DNA of 64,000 bases from CAITWD01 sp963842065 (GCA_963842065.1 CAWJEW010000004.1:1-64000), one strand, 5' to 3'; positions 8,679 through 18,287 are shown, counted from the stretch's first letter. A program made the numbers and translations. Notes: generated by a model not told the origin, from the letters alone.

Positions 8679-9468
8679 CCCCTGCCGATTGCGCAGCCCG
8701 CCGGCGCCCGAAGGCACGGCGGCCCGGCGACGGGCTCCCCCTCGAGGAAGGAGCACGTCCAGCTTGTGCCAAGCCGCTGGCCAGAAACGCTGAGGTGGCG
8801 TGATCTCATCTGATCGCACACGCCGCAGACGCCGAGGTCTGGAGACAGGTGGGCAACAGACCGCCCGTACCGGCGGGAACGCACGAGCGGGCCGAAATTG
8901 ATTGGCCTGTCTCGGCGCCCGGCACCGCGGATCGCACCCCGCCGCAGGCGCCGCTGCCACTCGCAGCGCGGCGACCCGCGGTGCGAGTTCGCGCGTCGGC
9001 TTCCCGGAGTGGTCGGGGCCCGGGGAGCCTGTCGGCGCTCGCCGGATCCCGGCGGTTGGGCGGTGACGCAGCCACCGTCACCGGCGACGACGGCGCGCGA
9101 CCGTCCGTGTCCTGGCTCACCGCTAGCCTTTTCTCAGGCCAAGTACGTCGACAAGGCGGATTCACCGCAGTGCAGCGGCAACGACGTCGCAATCGCGTCC
9201 CGAGGTTATGGACTCCCACGCGGTCATCGCCTTGGCGCGGGCGCGAGCTTGCGGTGACTCGTCGGCGCCCCTGCATGTCGTGGTGCACAACGACCGCCGC
9301 GCCGTGCCCGACCCGCAGCGCGCACAGCGCGGGCGTGATCGTCGTGACCGACTTCGATCCGAGGTTGTCGTCACCACGGGAGCCCCTGCTGCGCGCGGCT
9401 CGCACTGCGCCAGCGTGCGCCGCGCGCATACGGACCCGCCGTGGGCGATCGATGGCTGGGCCGGCGTA
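8679..9468. other. long intergenic region, no gene supported
   Basis: Nearly 800 bases between the ABC transporter terminator and the channel gene. Frames are open on both strands but their products are Arg/Ala/Ser-rich and lack recognisable motifs. The upstream open frame of the channel gene (from 9208) has codon use unlike the rest of that gene. I see no gene here that I can support. Confidence 0.4.
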
Positions 9469-10551
9469 GTGCGGATCGTCGTCGGGATCTTCGGCGCCCT
9501 ACTCGTCGTCCTGATGCTGCTCGAGATCTTCTTGGCGTTCCTGGTCCCCCAGCGCGTCCGGCGCGGTCCGCGGATCGTTCGAGCGGCCCGCGATTTCGGC
9601 TGGCGCCCGTGGCGGTGGCTGGCGCACCTGCTGCCTGACCGTGCTGCGGACACGATGCTCGGCCTGTACGGACCCTTGAGCCTGGTGATAAATCTCGCGC
9701 TGTGGCTCCTCGGGATGGTGATCGGCTATGCCGCGCTGCAGTGGGCGGGTGGCTCACAGTTGTCCGTCGGACAAGGCGTGCGCTTCGGCCAGGACCTGTA
9801 CTTCAGCGCGGCCACCCTCGTCAGCAGCGGCACCGGCAGCCTGAGCGCACAGACGCCCTTTGCCCGCATCATCCAGGTCACCGATGCCGCCAGCGGCTTG
9901 CTGACGTTGGCCATCGTCATCGGGTATCTGCCCGCCCTCTTCCAGGCCTATTCCAAGCGAGAGGCGACCGTCTCAAAGCTCGACGCACGGGCGGGCAGCC
10001 CGCCCACCGCGGGCCGCTTGGTGATTCGCGCGACGCAGCGGGGCGGCTGGCCGGCGCTCAATGACTACCTTGGTGACTGGGAGACATGGACCGCCGAGCT
10101 GATGGAGACCCATCTCTCCTACCCGATCCTCGCCTCGTATCGCTCTCAACACGTCAATCAGAGCTGGCTTGCGGCCCTGTGCACGGTACTCGATTCCTGC
10201 GCACTCACCGTGGCGGCCGCGCCGGCCGGGACCGTCGATGCCGCGCGGTACACCCTCGCGATTGCACGTCACGCGGTCGCCGACCTGAGCTACACGTTCC
10301 GCACCGAGCCGACGCCGCCGGCACTCGACCGACTGCCGATGGCGAGCCTCGAACAGCTGCTCGCCGATCTCCGCGAGGGTGGCGTCGAGGTCGTTGAGGA
10401 ACCCGCAACGGTCCACGCGCGCCTCGTCCGTATGCGGGCGCTCTACGAGCCCTACGTCAACGCCCTCGCCCAAAGGCTCTCGTTGGCGCTGCCCGAATGG
10501 ACGGCGCCCGAGTCGCCAACCGATAACTGGCGCACGACGCAGTGGCACTGA
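9469..10551 (+). CDS. ion-channel-like membrane protein with altered selectivity filter
   Basis: About 360 residues from the GTG at 9469; the frame continues upstream to an ATG at 9208, but that extension looks non-coding. Helices lie at about 2-25 and 70-90, followed by a re-entrant pore-like segment LYFSAATLVSSGTGSLSAQT (110-129) and a helix at about 138-160. The segment lines up with the P-loop of two-transmembrane potassium channels, where the filter is T-V-G-Y-G-D, but here reads S-S-G-T-G-S (119-124). The C-terminal 200 residues are a soluble alpha-helical domain (LGDWETWTAELMETHLSYPI and onward) that I do not recognise. It may pass another ion or act as a sensor. Start position is uncertain. 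A hairpin follows the stop. Confidence 0.78.
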   Translation: MRIVVGIFGALLVVLMLLEIFLAFLVPQRVRRGPRIVRAARDFGWRPWRWLAHLLPDRAADTMLGLYGPLSLVINLALWLLGMVIGYAALQWAGGSQLSVGQGVRFGQDLYFSAATLVSSGTGSLSAQTPFARIIQVTDAASGLLTLAIVIGYLPALFQAYSKREATVSKLDARAGSPPTAGRLVIRATQRGGWPALNDYLGDWETWTAELMETHLSYPILASYRSQHVNQSWLAALCTVLDSCALTVAAAPAGTVDAARYTLAIARHAVADLSYTFRTEPTPPALDRLPMASLEQLLADLREGGVEVVEEPATVHARLVRMRALYEPYVNALAQRLSLALPEWTAPESPTDNWRTTQWH

Positions 10552-10557
10552 ACAGCG

Positions 10558-10585
10558 ACAGGGCAGCGCGGTCTGGCCGCCCTGT
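10558..10585 (+). terminator. possible hairpin terminator
   Basis: Inverted repeat ACAGGGC/GCCCTGT, 7 bp with a 14-base GC-rich loop, starting 7 bases after the channel-like gene. It lacks a T run; role inferred from position. Confidence 0.4.
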
Positions 10586-10643
10586 GCGACGGCCGGCGTC
10601 CGGCCCTTGCGGGTGACGCGACGTCGGATCTATCCTCGGGACC

Positions 10644-10952
10644 ATGTACGTCTCGCTGGTTGGCCGCCAAGATCTCGTCCTTCCAGACGGCTGGACGTCA
10701 GAATCGAGTTTTAGTGCCGTGGGTCGCGCGACGATCGATGCGACCGCGGCCCCGGGCGAGGGCGCGACGGTTCGCTGCTACTCGCTCATCGGACGGACGA
10801 CCGTCCGGGTGGCCGGCGGAGCACGGGTGCGACTCGTGGGAGGCAGCCTCATCGGTCGCCGCCAGATGGATGCAGCCACGGGTGCGGGCCCGAACATCAC
10901 CGTGCTGGTGTGCACACTCATCGGTAGCGTCAACGTCGTCCACGCGGTCTAG
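10644..10952 (+). CDS. small LiaF/DUF2154-like beta-repeat protein
   Basis: 102 residues built from repeats around a hydrophobic-(I/V)G(R/S) core: VSLVGRQDLVL, FSAVGRATIDA, CYSLIGRTTVRVAG, GGSLIGRRQM and VCTLIGSVNVVH. This pattern resembles the C-terminal beta-sheet domain of LiaF/YvqF (cell-wall-active antibiotic response) proteins and related DUF1707-linked proteins. Unlike LiaF it has no N-terminal membrane helices, so it is either a cytoplasmic stand-alone version or a partner of another protein. There is no signal peptide. It stands alone between hairpins and the PPDK-like gene. Domain similarity is by eye; function is unknown. Confidence 0.7.
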   Translation: MYVSLVGRQDLVLPDGWTSESSFSAVGRATIDATAAPGEGATVRCYSLIGRTTVRVAGGARVRLVGGSLIGRRQMDAATGAGPNITVLVCTLIGSVNVVHAV

Positions 10953-11184
10953 CGGACGGGCCCCATCCCGCGCTGCACGGGCCGGCAGGAGCCGCGACGG
11001 TCTGTCCGGGCGGAGCGGCGGAATGGTCGATGCTGCGGTGCCGTCCATCACACCGAAATGAAATACCCGTAGCTCCCCCGATACCCGTTCTGGTCGGACG
11101 TGCGACCATCGGTGGCGACCGGCGTCGCGGCGGCCCGCGTCGGCTCGAGGCGTGCGTTCGCGACTCTCGTTGGGGAAGGCCCTC

Positions 11185-14100
11185 ATGAAGGAATCGATTC
11201 TTGGCGATCTCGGCGAGGAGCGGCTGCTCCTGCCCGCATTGCTTGAGCGAGCGCTTGCCGCCAATGATCGCGTCAAGTACCTCATCGCGCTCCTGCAGGC
11301 GGGGCGTCTGCACGCCGACACGTCGAACGGAGAGGTCACCACGCTGCGCGCCGAGCGCGTCGCCGCGGGCGTTCACGACGACACCCTCGACGACGTCGTC
11401 GGCGCGAGTATCCGCGCGGACGCGTCCGTCTACCAGATCCCCGGCGCCGAGCGCATCGTCGAGCGCGCGCTCGAAGCGACGGGTGAGATGATCGCGCCGC
11501 TCCGCGACGATCCGGCCTGCGCGCCATTGGTGGCCCGGCTACCCGAGCTTGTCGACCGCATCGCAGGGGTCCACGGCGACCGGATCGAGCCGGGTCAGCT
11601 TGCGGCGCTCACGTCCGCCGACTCCTCGGCCGGCGACAGCCTGCACCTGTTGGTCATGGACGTCCACAAGGCGCTGAACCAGCTGCACCGCAGGCTCGCC
11701 ACCGAGGTGATCGAGGGGGCCCGCGCCTTCGACATCACACCCGATGATCGCGATCTCGTGGCGGCGTTCATGACCGGCGTGCACCGTACCGCGGCGCTGC
11801 GGGTCAATCACCCCGGTCTTGACACGACCGTCACGCGCAGCGCGGGACGCCTGGTCATCCAGAATGACATCGGCCTGACCGATGCGCACGTGGTCGTCAT
11901 TCACATCGCCGGCCTGACGGTCAGCACGACCTACACCGATATTCACCCGGCGCGCCTGCGATTCTTTCAGGACATGCTCGGACCGGGCTGGTCGGTGCAC
12001 TGGGAGGGCGCACGTAGCCATTCAGCCGAATCGGTCGAGGGCGGGCGCTACCTGATGACCGTCGGCACCTTCGTCGCCACCGACCGGGCGGAGCTCGCCC
12101 GCTACTTGGATCACTTGGGGTCGCGGCTGGTCTTCCTCATCGACTGGAACCGCGCCCGGAAACGCCTCGGACGCATCGTGCGCAACCGTGCGGCCGTCGA
12201 TCTGCTGCAGTGGTCCGCCGACCATGACATCGGTCATCGGGCATTCCTGGTGCTCGGCGGCGATCGCCTCATCTACGACGCGCTCGACGCCGCCGCGCGC
12301 TCGTCGGTGCGGGCGGGAGCGTCGCTCGAGGACCTGGTCGGCCTCGAGCTCGCGGCGCCCTTCCTGCGAGAGGTGTTGCGCCTGTGCTCAGAGGGCGTTG
12401 CGGCGGGTCGGCCGTCATCGCTGATCCGTGACGAGGTGACCACCGAGCTCCTGGCCTTGCTGCGCGGGGCCCGACGCGACGACCTCGAGCCGCTGGCAGC
12501 GCACGCGGAGCTCATCATCGAGTTGTCCCGCTCCTTGCAGAACGTGCTGCTCCGGGGAAAGTCGGCGGAGATCCAAGCCGTCCGCGCCGACGCGGCTAGC
12601 CGCGCCAAACAGTGGGAGACGCGGGCCGATGAGATCCTCAACACGGTCCGCGTCGATGAGCGAGTCGCGTCCGAGCAGCGCCCCTGCCGAGAGCTGTTGG
12701 AGATCGCGGACGACGTTGCCGATGAGCTCGAGGACGCGACCTTCCAGCTCAACCTGATGCCCCCCGCCCCACTCGGAGGCGAGGTCGAGTCCGCGCTGGG
12801 CGACCTCGCACGCGACGTCCTGCTCTCGGCGCGCGAGTACCTCAAAGCGGTGGAGATCGCACGCACCCTCACGACCGCCTCGCCGCGTCTCGACGTCGAT
12901 GACTTTCTCGCGGCCATCCACCGGATTCTGACCCTCGAGCACAAGACCGACGACGCCGAGCGCCGGGTCACCCAAGCGCTGCGCACAAGCGACGCCGATC
13001 TGCGTGTCGTGCTGTCGATCACCGAGGCGGCCAAGGGGTTCGAGCAGGCTGCGGACGCGCTCATGCGCGTCGGGCTCAAGCTGCGCGCGTTCGTGCTCGC
13101 ACACATTTTGGCGGTCGGCAGCCCGGTGCCATCAGCGCGCGCCGAACCCGCCCGCGCGGCGACGCCGGCACGTCCTGGGGCAGCGATCGTCTACGAGATC
13201 GCGGCGGGGACCGGCGAGGGGCGCGACCCCGTGAGCATGGGGTCAAAGGCGTACAACCTGGCCCGCATGGCCCAAGTGGGCTTGCCGGTCCCGGAGGCCA
13301 TCGTGCTGGGTACGTCGCTCAGCCAGGAGTACCTGGCGAACGGCGCCCTCCCGGAGGGCTTCCGCGAGCGCCTCGAAGCCTGGCTCGGGCCACTTGAGCA
13401 CACGAGCGGCCTGCGGTTCGGAAGCGAGCGACGGCCGTTGCTGTTGGCGGTGCGCTCGGGCGCTCCGGTGTCGATGCCCGGGATGCTCGACACGATCCTC
13501 GACGTCGGGCTCAACGAGACGACCGCCCGCGGTCTGATGCGGCTGACGGGAAACCCACGCCTGGTGTGGGACTCCTACTGGCGGCTGGTGCGGTCGTTTG
13601 GCGAGACCGTCTTCGGATGCGCGCACGAACCGTTCGATCTCCTGCTGGCACACCATCTGGCTGCCGCCGGCCGCGAGGATCTGCGCGAGCTCGACGCCCA
13701 GGGGCTGGCCCGCCTCGCCCACGAGGGCATCGCGCTCGTCGCGCGGGAGGCGGGACAGTCGTTCCCACAGGACCCGATCGACCAACTCGAGATGGCCGTC
13801 GAGGCGGTCCTCAAGTCCGTCGGAAGCGAGCGCGCCGCAACCTACTGTCGCCTGCACGGGATTCCTCAAGGCCTTGGCACCGGCGTCCTGCTCCAGCGCA
13901 TGGTGTTCGGGAACGCCGGCGGCGTCTCCGGTGCCGGGGTCGGCTTCACGCGCGATCCGGCATCCGGGGCGAACCGGCTGTACTTCGACTTCCTGTTCGA
14001 CGCGCAGGGCGAGGATGTGGTCGCCGGGCGCCACCGCGTGCCCGATCAAGATGAACTCGCGCGCATCGCGCCGGCGGTACTTGCGGAAGTTGGCGAGGTG

Positions 14101-14784
14101 CGCCGGGCGCTTGAGGAGGAGTTCCGCGACGCCCAAGAGTTCGAGTTCACGGTCGAGGATGGGCGGCTGTTCGTGCTCCAGACCCGGACCGCCAAGCGGA
14201 CCCCGCTTGCCGCCCTGCAGATCGCCGTCGATCAGGCACGCGAAGGGCTGATCGATCCCGCGACCGCACTCAAGCGGCTCGCCGGGCTCGACCTCGACGG
14301 CATCAGGGTGTCACGCCTCGAGGACACCGGTGAGGGTGCGATGCTGTGCGCCGCGACCTCGGCAGGCATCGGCGTGGCGTCCGGCGAGATCGCCCTCGAC
14401 CCGGCGCGCGCGCAACGGGTTGCCGCCACCGGGCGCGCGGTGGTGCTGGTCCGGGAGGACGTCTCGACCGCCGACGTCGCGGGGGTCGCCGTCAGCGATG
14501 GCGTGCTGACGGCGGCGGGCGGGCGCACCTCACACGCGGCGGTGGTTGCCCGCGAGCTGGGGAAGGTCTGCCTGGTCGGATGCCCCGATCTGTCTGTCGA
14601 CCTCGCGAACCGATCGTGCACGATCGGAGGACGCACGCTGGCAGAAGGCGAGTCGATCACGCTCGACGGGAATGGCGGTTGCGTGTACGCCGGCGCCCTC
14701 CAGGTGCTCGAGGACGTACCGGCCGCCCAACTTGCACAAATTGCGGCCTGGCGCGATCAGCGACGCGGCGGCGCCGTCGACTGA
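11185..14784 (+). CDS. PPDK-like protein with PhoU/DUF47-like segment, lacking the PEP-binding barrel
   Basis: 1199 residues from the ATG at 11185 (a GTG at 11152 is also in frame). Residues about 1-430 are an unrecognised alpha/beta region. About 490-645 is helical and resembles PhoU/DUF47 proteins (ILTLEHKTDDAERRVTQALR and AAKGFEQAADALMRVG). About 665-1020 is a pyruvate phosphate dikinase ATP-grasp domain: MGSKAYNLARMAQVGLPVPE, LLLAVRSGAPVSMPGMLDTI, VSGAGVGFTRDPASGANRLY and FEFTVEDGRLFVLQTRTAKR. About 1040-1180 is the phosphohistidine swivelling domain with GGRTSHAAVVARELGKVCLV, whose His takes the phosphate. True PPDK continues for about 350 residues with a PEP/pyruvate TIM barrel, but this protein stops about 70 residues after the His. 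It can plausibly phosphorylate itself, but the acceptor must be on another domain or protein. It is convergent with the broken zwf gene. Confidence 0.9.
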   Translation: MKESILGDLGEERLLLPALLERALAANDRVKYLIALLQAGRLHADTSNGEVTTLRAERVAAGVHDDTLDDVVGASIRADASVYQIPGAERIVERALEATGEMIAPLRDDPACAPLVARLPELVDRIAGVHGDRIEPGQLAALTSADSSAGDSLHLLVMDVHKALNQLHRRLATEVIEGARAFDITPDDRDLVAAFMTGVHRTAALRVNHPGLDTTVTRSAGRLVIQNDIGLTDAHVVVIHIAGLTVSTTYTDIHPARLRFFQDMLGPGWSVHWEGARSHSAESVEGGRYLMTVGTFVATDRAELARYLDHLGSRLVFLIDWNRARKRLGRIVRNRAAVDLLQWSADHDIGHRAFLVLGGDRLIYDALDAAARSSVRAGASLEDLVGLELAAPFLREVLRLCSEGVAAGRPSSLIRDEVTTELLALLRGARRDDLEPLAAHAELIIELSRSLQNVLLRGKSAEIQAVRADAASRAKQWETRADEILNTVRVDERVASEQRPCRELLEIADDVADELEDATFQLNLMPPAPLGGEVESALGDLARDVLLSAREYLKAVEIARTLTTASPRLDVDDFLAAIHRILTLEHKTDDAERRVTQALRTSDADLRVVLSITEAAKGFEQAADALMRVGLKLRAFVLAHILAVGSPVPSARAEPARAATPARPGAAIVYEIAAGTGEGRDPVSMGSKAYNLARMAQVGLPVPEAIVLGTSLSQEYLANGALPEGFRERLEAWLGPLEHTSGLRFGSERRPLLLAVRSGAPVSMPGMLDTILDVGLNETTARGLMRLTGNPRLVWDSYWRLVRSFGETVFGCAHEPFDLLLAHHLAAAGREDLRELDAQGLARLAHEGIALVAREAGQSFPQDPIDQLEMAVEAVLKSVGSERAATYCRLHGIPQGLGTGVLLQRMVFGNAGGVSGAGVGFTRDPASGANRLYFDFLFDAQGEDVVAGRHRVPDQDELARIAPAVLAEVGEVRRALEEEFRDAQEFEFTVEDGRLFVLQTRTAKRTPLAALQIAVDQAREGLIDPATALKRLAGLDLDGIRVSRLEDTGEGAMLCAATSAGIGVASGEIALDPARAQRVAATGRAVVLVREDVSTADVAGVAVSDGVLTAAGGRTSHAAVVARELGKVCLVGCPDLSVDLANRSCTIGGRTLAEGESITLDGNGGCVYAGALQVLEDVPAAQLAQIAAWRDQRRGGAVD

Positions 14785-14803
14785 TCGACAGGTTCGGCAA
14801 GCA

Positions 14804-14819
14804 CGCCCCAGTTGGGGCG
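14804..14819. terminator. small palindrome between convergent genes
   Basis: CGCCCCA and TGGGGCG form a 7-bp palindrome separated by two bases, 20 bases after the PPDK-like stop and 120 bases before the end of zwf on the other strand. It could act as a weak bidirectional terminator. Confidence 0.3.
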
Positions 14820-14938
14820 CGCCAACGGGCGCCCTTCGACCCGTCGGGCCGGCCTGCCCCGCGTCGCTCCGCGGGCCCCAGTGCGGCCCGCGCCACTTGC
14901 GCTGGAAGGGCAGCCGCCAGGTGCTCGGTGCGATCGGC

Positions 14939-16385
14939 TCATGAATTGCGTGTGGGCCCCAGGTTTTCTTGGGGGTACGCATGCACCTCGGGCGGATGTT
15001 CAAGGAGCTGCTCCGACACCCCCCAGAGGCGCTCGATGCCCTGCGCATTGACGAAGAGGCTGTGGTCGCCCACCATCGCGTCGTAGATGAGCCGCTCGTC
15101 GGCCTCCAGCAACTCGACGTGTGCCTGGTCCTCGTACAGGGAGACCTGCAGGGTTTGCTTGGCCAAGCGCATCCCTGGACCGGGTCGCTTGCCGTAGAAC
15201 GACAGCGAGAGTCGTGACGCCTCGGCGAGATCGAACGTGAGATGGTCGGGCCCATCGTTCCCGATCCCTGACCCGGTGGGGAACATCGTCTTCGGCGGCT
15301 CTTCGAAGGCGATCGAGATGATCCGGGCGCCTTCGGCCATGCGCTGGGCCGGTGCGCAGGTAGCACGGCACACCGGCCCAGCGCCAGTTGTCGATCTCGC
15401 ACCGCAGGGCGACCAAGGTCTCGGTACCCGAGTCGGACGCGACGCCGGGCTCCGTGCGGTAGCCGTCGTACTGCCCGCGAACGACGTTCTCGAGGACGAT
15501 CGGCAACACCGAGCGGAAGACCTTGTTCTTCTCCTCGCTGATGGCAGTCGGCTCGCAGGGCCGTCGGGGGCTCCATCGCCGTGCACGCCAGCACCTGTAG
15601 CAGGTGGGTCACGACCATGTCGCGGTACGCCCCGGTGGGCTCATAGAACGCGGCCCGACCACTCACGCAACGGGTCTCGACGACGTCGCTCTGCACGTGA
15701 TCGATGAAATGGCGGTTCCAGATGGGCTCGAACAGGCCGTTGGCGAATCGCAGCGCGAGGATGTTCTGCGCGGCCTCCTTGCCGAGGAAGTGATCGATGC
15801 GGAACACCTGCTCCCCGCCGAACACCTCGTGCACGGTGTGGTTGAGACGACACGCGCTGGCCAGGCCGGTCCCGAACGGCTTCTCGATGATCACTCGCGA
15901 GCGCTCGACCAGGCCCCCGTCGCGGAGCGCATGGATGACGGACGATGCCGCCTGCGGCGGGACGCTCACGTAGTGGAGTCGGCGCGGGGCGCCTCCCAAC
16001 TCGCGCTCCGCGACCGCCACCGTCTCGGCGAGCCCGTGGCCGTTGGCCGTCTGTTCCGCATACAACAGCCGGCGGGCGAACGCGGACCAATCGTCGTCGG
16101 TGAACGGGAGGCGGCTGAACTCCTCACAGGCGATGCGGGCGAACTCTCGGAATCCGCGTTGTCGAGTGGGTCGAGCGAGGTTCCGACGACCCGGGACTCC
16201 GGCAACAGGCCCGTCCGGGTCAGGTGGAGCAGCCCCGGCAGCAGTTTGCGACGCGCGAGGTCACCGGTCGCGCCAAACAGCACCACGACCGGCGACTCCA
16301 GGGGTGGGATCGCGCTGACAGCGGCGTCATCCGGCTGCTGATCGTGCACGCCGTGCACGCGAATCAGGCCGCCGCATTCGCGCAT
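14939..16385 (-). pseudogene. zwf: glucose-6-phosphate dehydrogenase, broken by three single-base indels
   Basis: Four consecutive pieces in three frames together read as one G6PD. Piece 1 (about 16385-16155) holds VVVLFGATGDLARRKLLPGL, the NADP-binding motif. Piece 2 (about 16155-15546) holds EKPFGTGLASACRLN and the catalytic RIDHFLGKEAAQNI. Piece 3 (about 15546-15348) holds LPIVLENVVRGQYDGYRTEP and ETLVALRCEIDNWRWAGVP. Piece 4 (about 15348-14939) holds RMAEGARIISIAFEEPPKTM and ends GPTRNS. The breaks fit one missing T near 16152, one extra base at 15546 and one extra base near 15347. All catalytic residues are intact, so decay is very recent or the indels are sequencing errors. The enzyme would start the oxidative pentose phosphate pathway. 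The start is uncertain (ATG 16385 or a GTG nearer the motif). Confidence 0.85.
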
Positions 16386-16453
16386 TGGCCGCCGGGCCAA
16401 CGATCGGCCGCTGCGCGGTGCGTCGTCTCTGGGACGACCGTGCGACCGGGCCT

Positions 16454-17085
16454 GTGGACCGCCGTCGCCGCGGCGGCGACCGGTGCCCTGCCACCTCGCT
16501 ACGCTGGTCGGGAAAGTACGCCGACGCACTCAGACGATCGCTGCTGCTCGGGGCCGCGTCGCTCGCTTGGGGGGTTGTCCTGGCCGGATGCGGCAGCGCA
16601 TCGTCATCGGGTACCGCCACCGGGTTGGGTTGGCGCATGCGGCGGCCGCGACGAGCGAGTCAGCCGCGGCGATCATCGCGACGATCAGCGCGACGGGCAC
16701 CCCGTGCGCGCATGTCACCCAAACGGGCGCGGACACGCCGGCCGATCGACCCAGTTGCACGCTGAACTGCGATCCGGTCCGGATCTTCGCTCCTTCTGGC
16801 GGCGCGCCCGGCGCAAGCGTGAGCATGTACATCTCCGCGTGCGACTACGCGACCGCCCGCGGCCACATGCGGATCGCCATCGTCGAGGATGCCCGGCCGA
16901 CCTGGTTCATCGCCATGCCGACCGCTGCGGCTGCGGCAACGCTCGCGGCCGACCTGCACGCACGCAGCGCCGGTCCGGTCAGCTACGGCGAGACCGTATG
17001 GAGCGCCGCCCTAATGGGCCCGGCGCTCCACACGGTCTCGCGCACGGATCCCGCCCGGTGGCTGCGTCCAATTCCCCGGCAATAG
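16454..17085 (+). pseudogene. secreted lipoprotein of unknown function, frameshifted
   Basis: One frame gives a lipoprotein signal: RRSLLLGAASLAWGVVLAGC followed by GSASSSG, with the lipobox LAGC. Downstream coding character moves to another frame at about 16620-16670, giving AATSESAAAIIATIS, CTLNCDPVRIFAPSGGAPG, MYISACDYATARGHMRIAIV and a stop at 17085. A single missing base would join the two into one lipoprotein of about 200 residues. No domain is recognised; the Cys residues in the C-terminal part suggest a secreted, disulfide-bearing fold. The start is uncertain (GTG at 16454 is the nearest candidate in the signal-peptide frame). It is divergent from zwf. Confidence 0.5.
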
Positions 17086-17279
17086 GGACCTCATTGCGCG
17101 TACTTTTCCCGTTGCTCCCATGACGCGTCGATCTCCGACGCTGGCCACAACGACCGCCGGGTCAGGCGTGTCCGAGCGTGTTGGGTCCGCGACCCCGACG
17201 CGTCGGCGCCGACGCGAGGGCGCCTGGTGAGCGACCCCGCGGCGCGGAATCCGGCACGGGGCGTGCGACGATGTGCTGC

Positions 17280-18101
17280 ATGAGCTCAGCCGGCACGCCC
17301 CCATCGCCACACCCCGTGCGCGAGCTCGGCGACGGGGTCCTCATGCCGCTCTTGGGGCTCGGGGTCTGGCAGATTCCCCGCGGCCGCGACACGGAACAGG
17401 CGGTCGAATGGGCGCTCGAGGCCGGGTACCGCCACATCGATACCGCGGCGGCGTACCGGAATGAGCGCAGCGTCGGCGCCGCGCTTCGGGGAAGCGGGCT
17501 CGCCCGTGACGAGGTCTTCGTCACCACCAAGTGGATGCCCGTCAAGCCGAACGCGGCGGGCGAGCTCGCGAGAAGCCTCGAACGGCTGGGCCTCGAGCAC
17601 GTCGACCTCTACCTCGTCCACTGGCCGATGCCCTTCGCGGACACCCGCGGTTGGAATGCGATGCAAGCCCTCCGCGAGCAGGGCCTCGCGCGTGCGATCG
17701 GGGTCAGCAACTACGGAGCCGATCGCCTCGCGCGCCTGCTCGCCCACGCGACGCGTCCGCCGGCGGTCAACCAGGTCCAGTTCAACCCGGTGCACTTCCG
17801 AGCGCGGCTGCTCGAGTACTGCACCGAGCAGGGGGTCGCCCTGGAGGCCTACAGCCCGCTCGGCCACGGCAAGACCCTGGCGCATCCGGTGATCGTCGAG
17901 ATCGCGCAGCGACTCGAGCGTCAGCCGGCGCAGGTCATGTTGCGCTGGGCGATCCAGCACGAGGCGATCGTCATTCCGAAGTCGACCCACCGCGAGCGCA
18001 TCCGAGCGAATGCCCAGATCTTCGACTTCACCGTGAGCCCGGCGGACATGCGGGCACTCGACGCGTTGGATACGACTGGGGGCACCGGGAAGGCCCGCTA
18101 G
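17280..18101 (+). CDS. aldo/keto reductase
   Basis: 273 residues from the ATG at 17280 (another ATG lies at 17271). All family landmarks are present: GLGVWQIPRG, the catalytic tetrad Asp54/Tyr59 (HIDTAAAYRNERSVG), Lys84 (VTTKW) and His114 (YLVHWPMPF), GVSNYGADRL, EAYSPLGHG and the NADPH-binding IPKSTHRERIRANA. These soluble (beta/alpha)8 enzymes reduce carbonyl compounds with NADPH; the shape is closest to 2,5-diketo-D-gluconate reductase-like members (AKR5). It is convergent with the CBS-domain gene. The physiological substrate cannot be told from sequence. Confidence 0.93.
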   Translation: MSSAGTPPSPHPVRELGDGVLMPLLGLGVWQIPRGRDTEQAVEWALEAGYRHIDTAAAYRNERSVGAALRGSGLARDEVFVTTKWMPVKPNAAGELARSLERLGLEHVDLYLVHWPMPFADTRGWNAMQALREQGLARAIGVSNYGADRLARLLAHATRPPAVNQVQFNPVHFRARLLEYCTEQGVALEAYSPLGHGKTLAHPVIVEIAQRLERQPAQVMLRWAIQHEAIVIPKSTHRERIRANAQIFDFTVSPADMRALDALDTTGGTGKAR

Positions 18102-18287
18102 GCTCGGGCGCTCCCGGAACGTCCGTCCGCCCGGCCGGTGACCCGTGCCTCGGGGATGCCAGCGGCGCGCGGCGGCCACAACCGACGACACCACGCAGGC
18201 GACGGCAGGCGATACGGCGCCCGCCGCGCCCGGGACGAGGGCCGATCCGGTGACGCACCGCGCCCCGGATCAGCGCCCGTCGGTGTC

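Noticed and set aside
8806..9429. Minus-strand frame of about 207 codons in the gap before the channel gene
   Set aside because: Some passable stretches but no motif, unconvincing third-position bias, and overlapping frames on the other strand are equally open.
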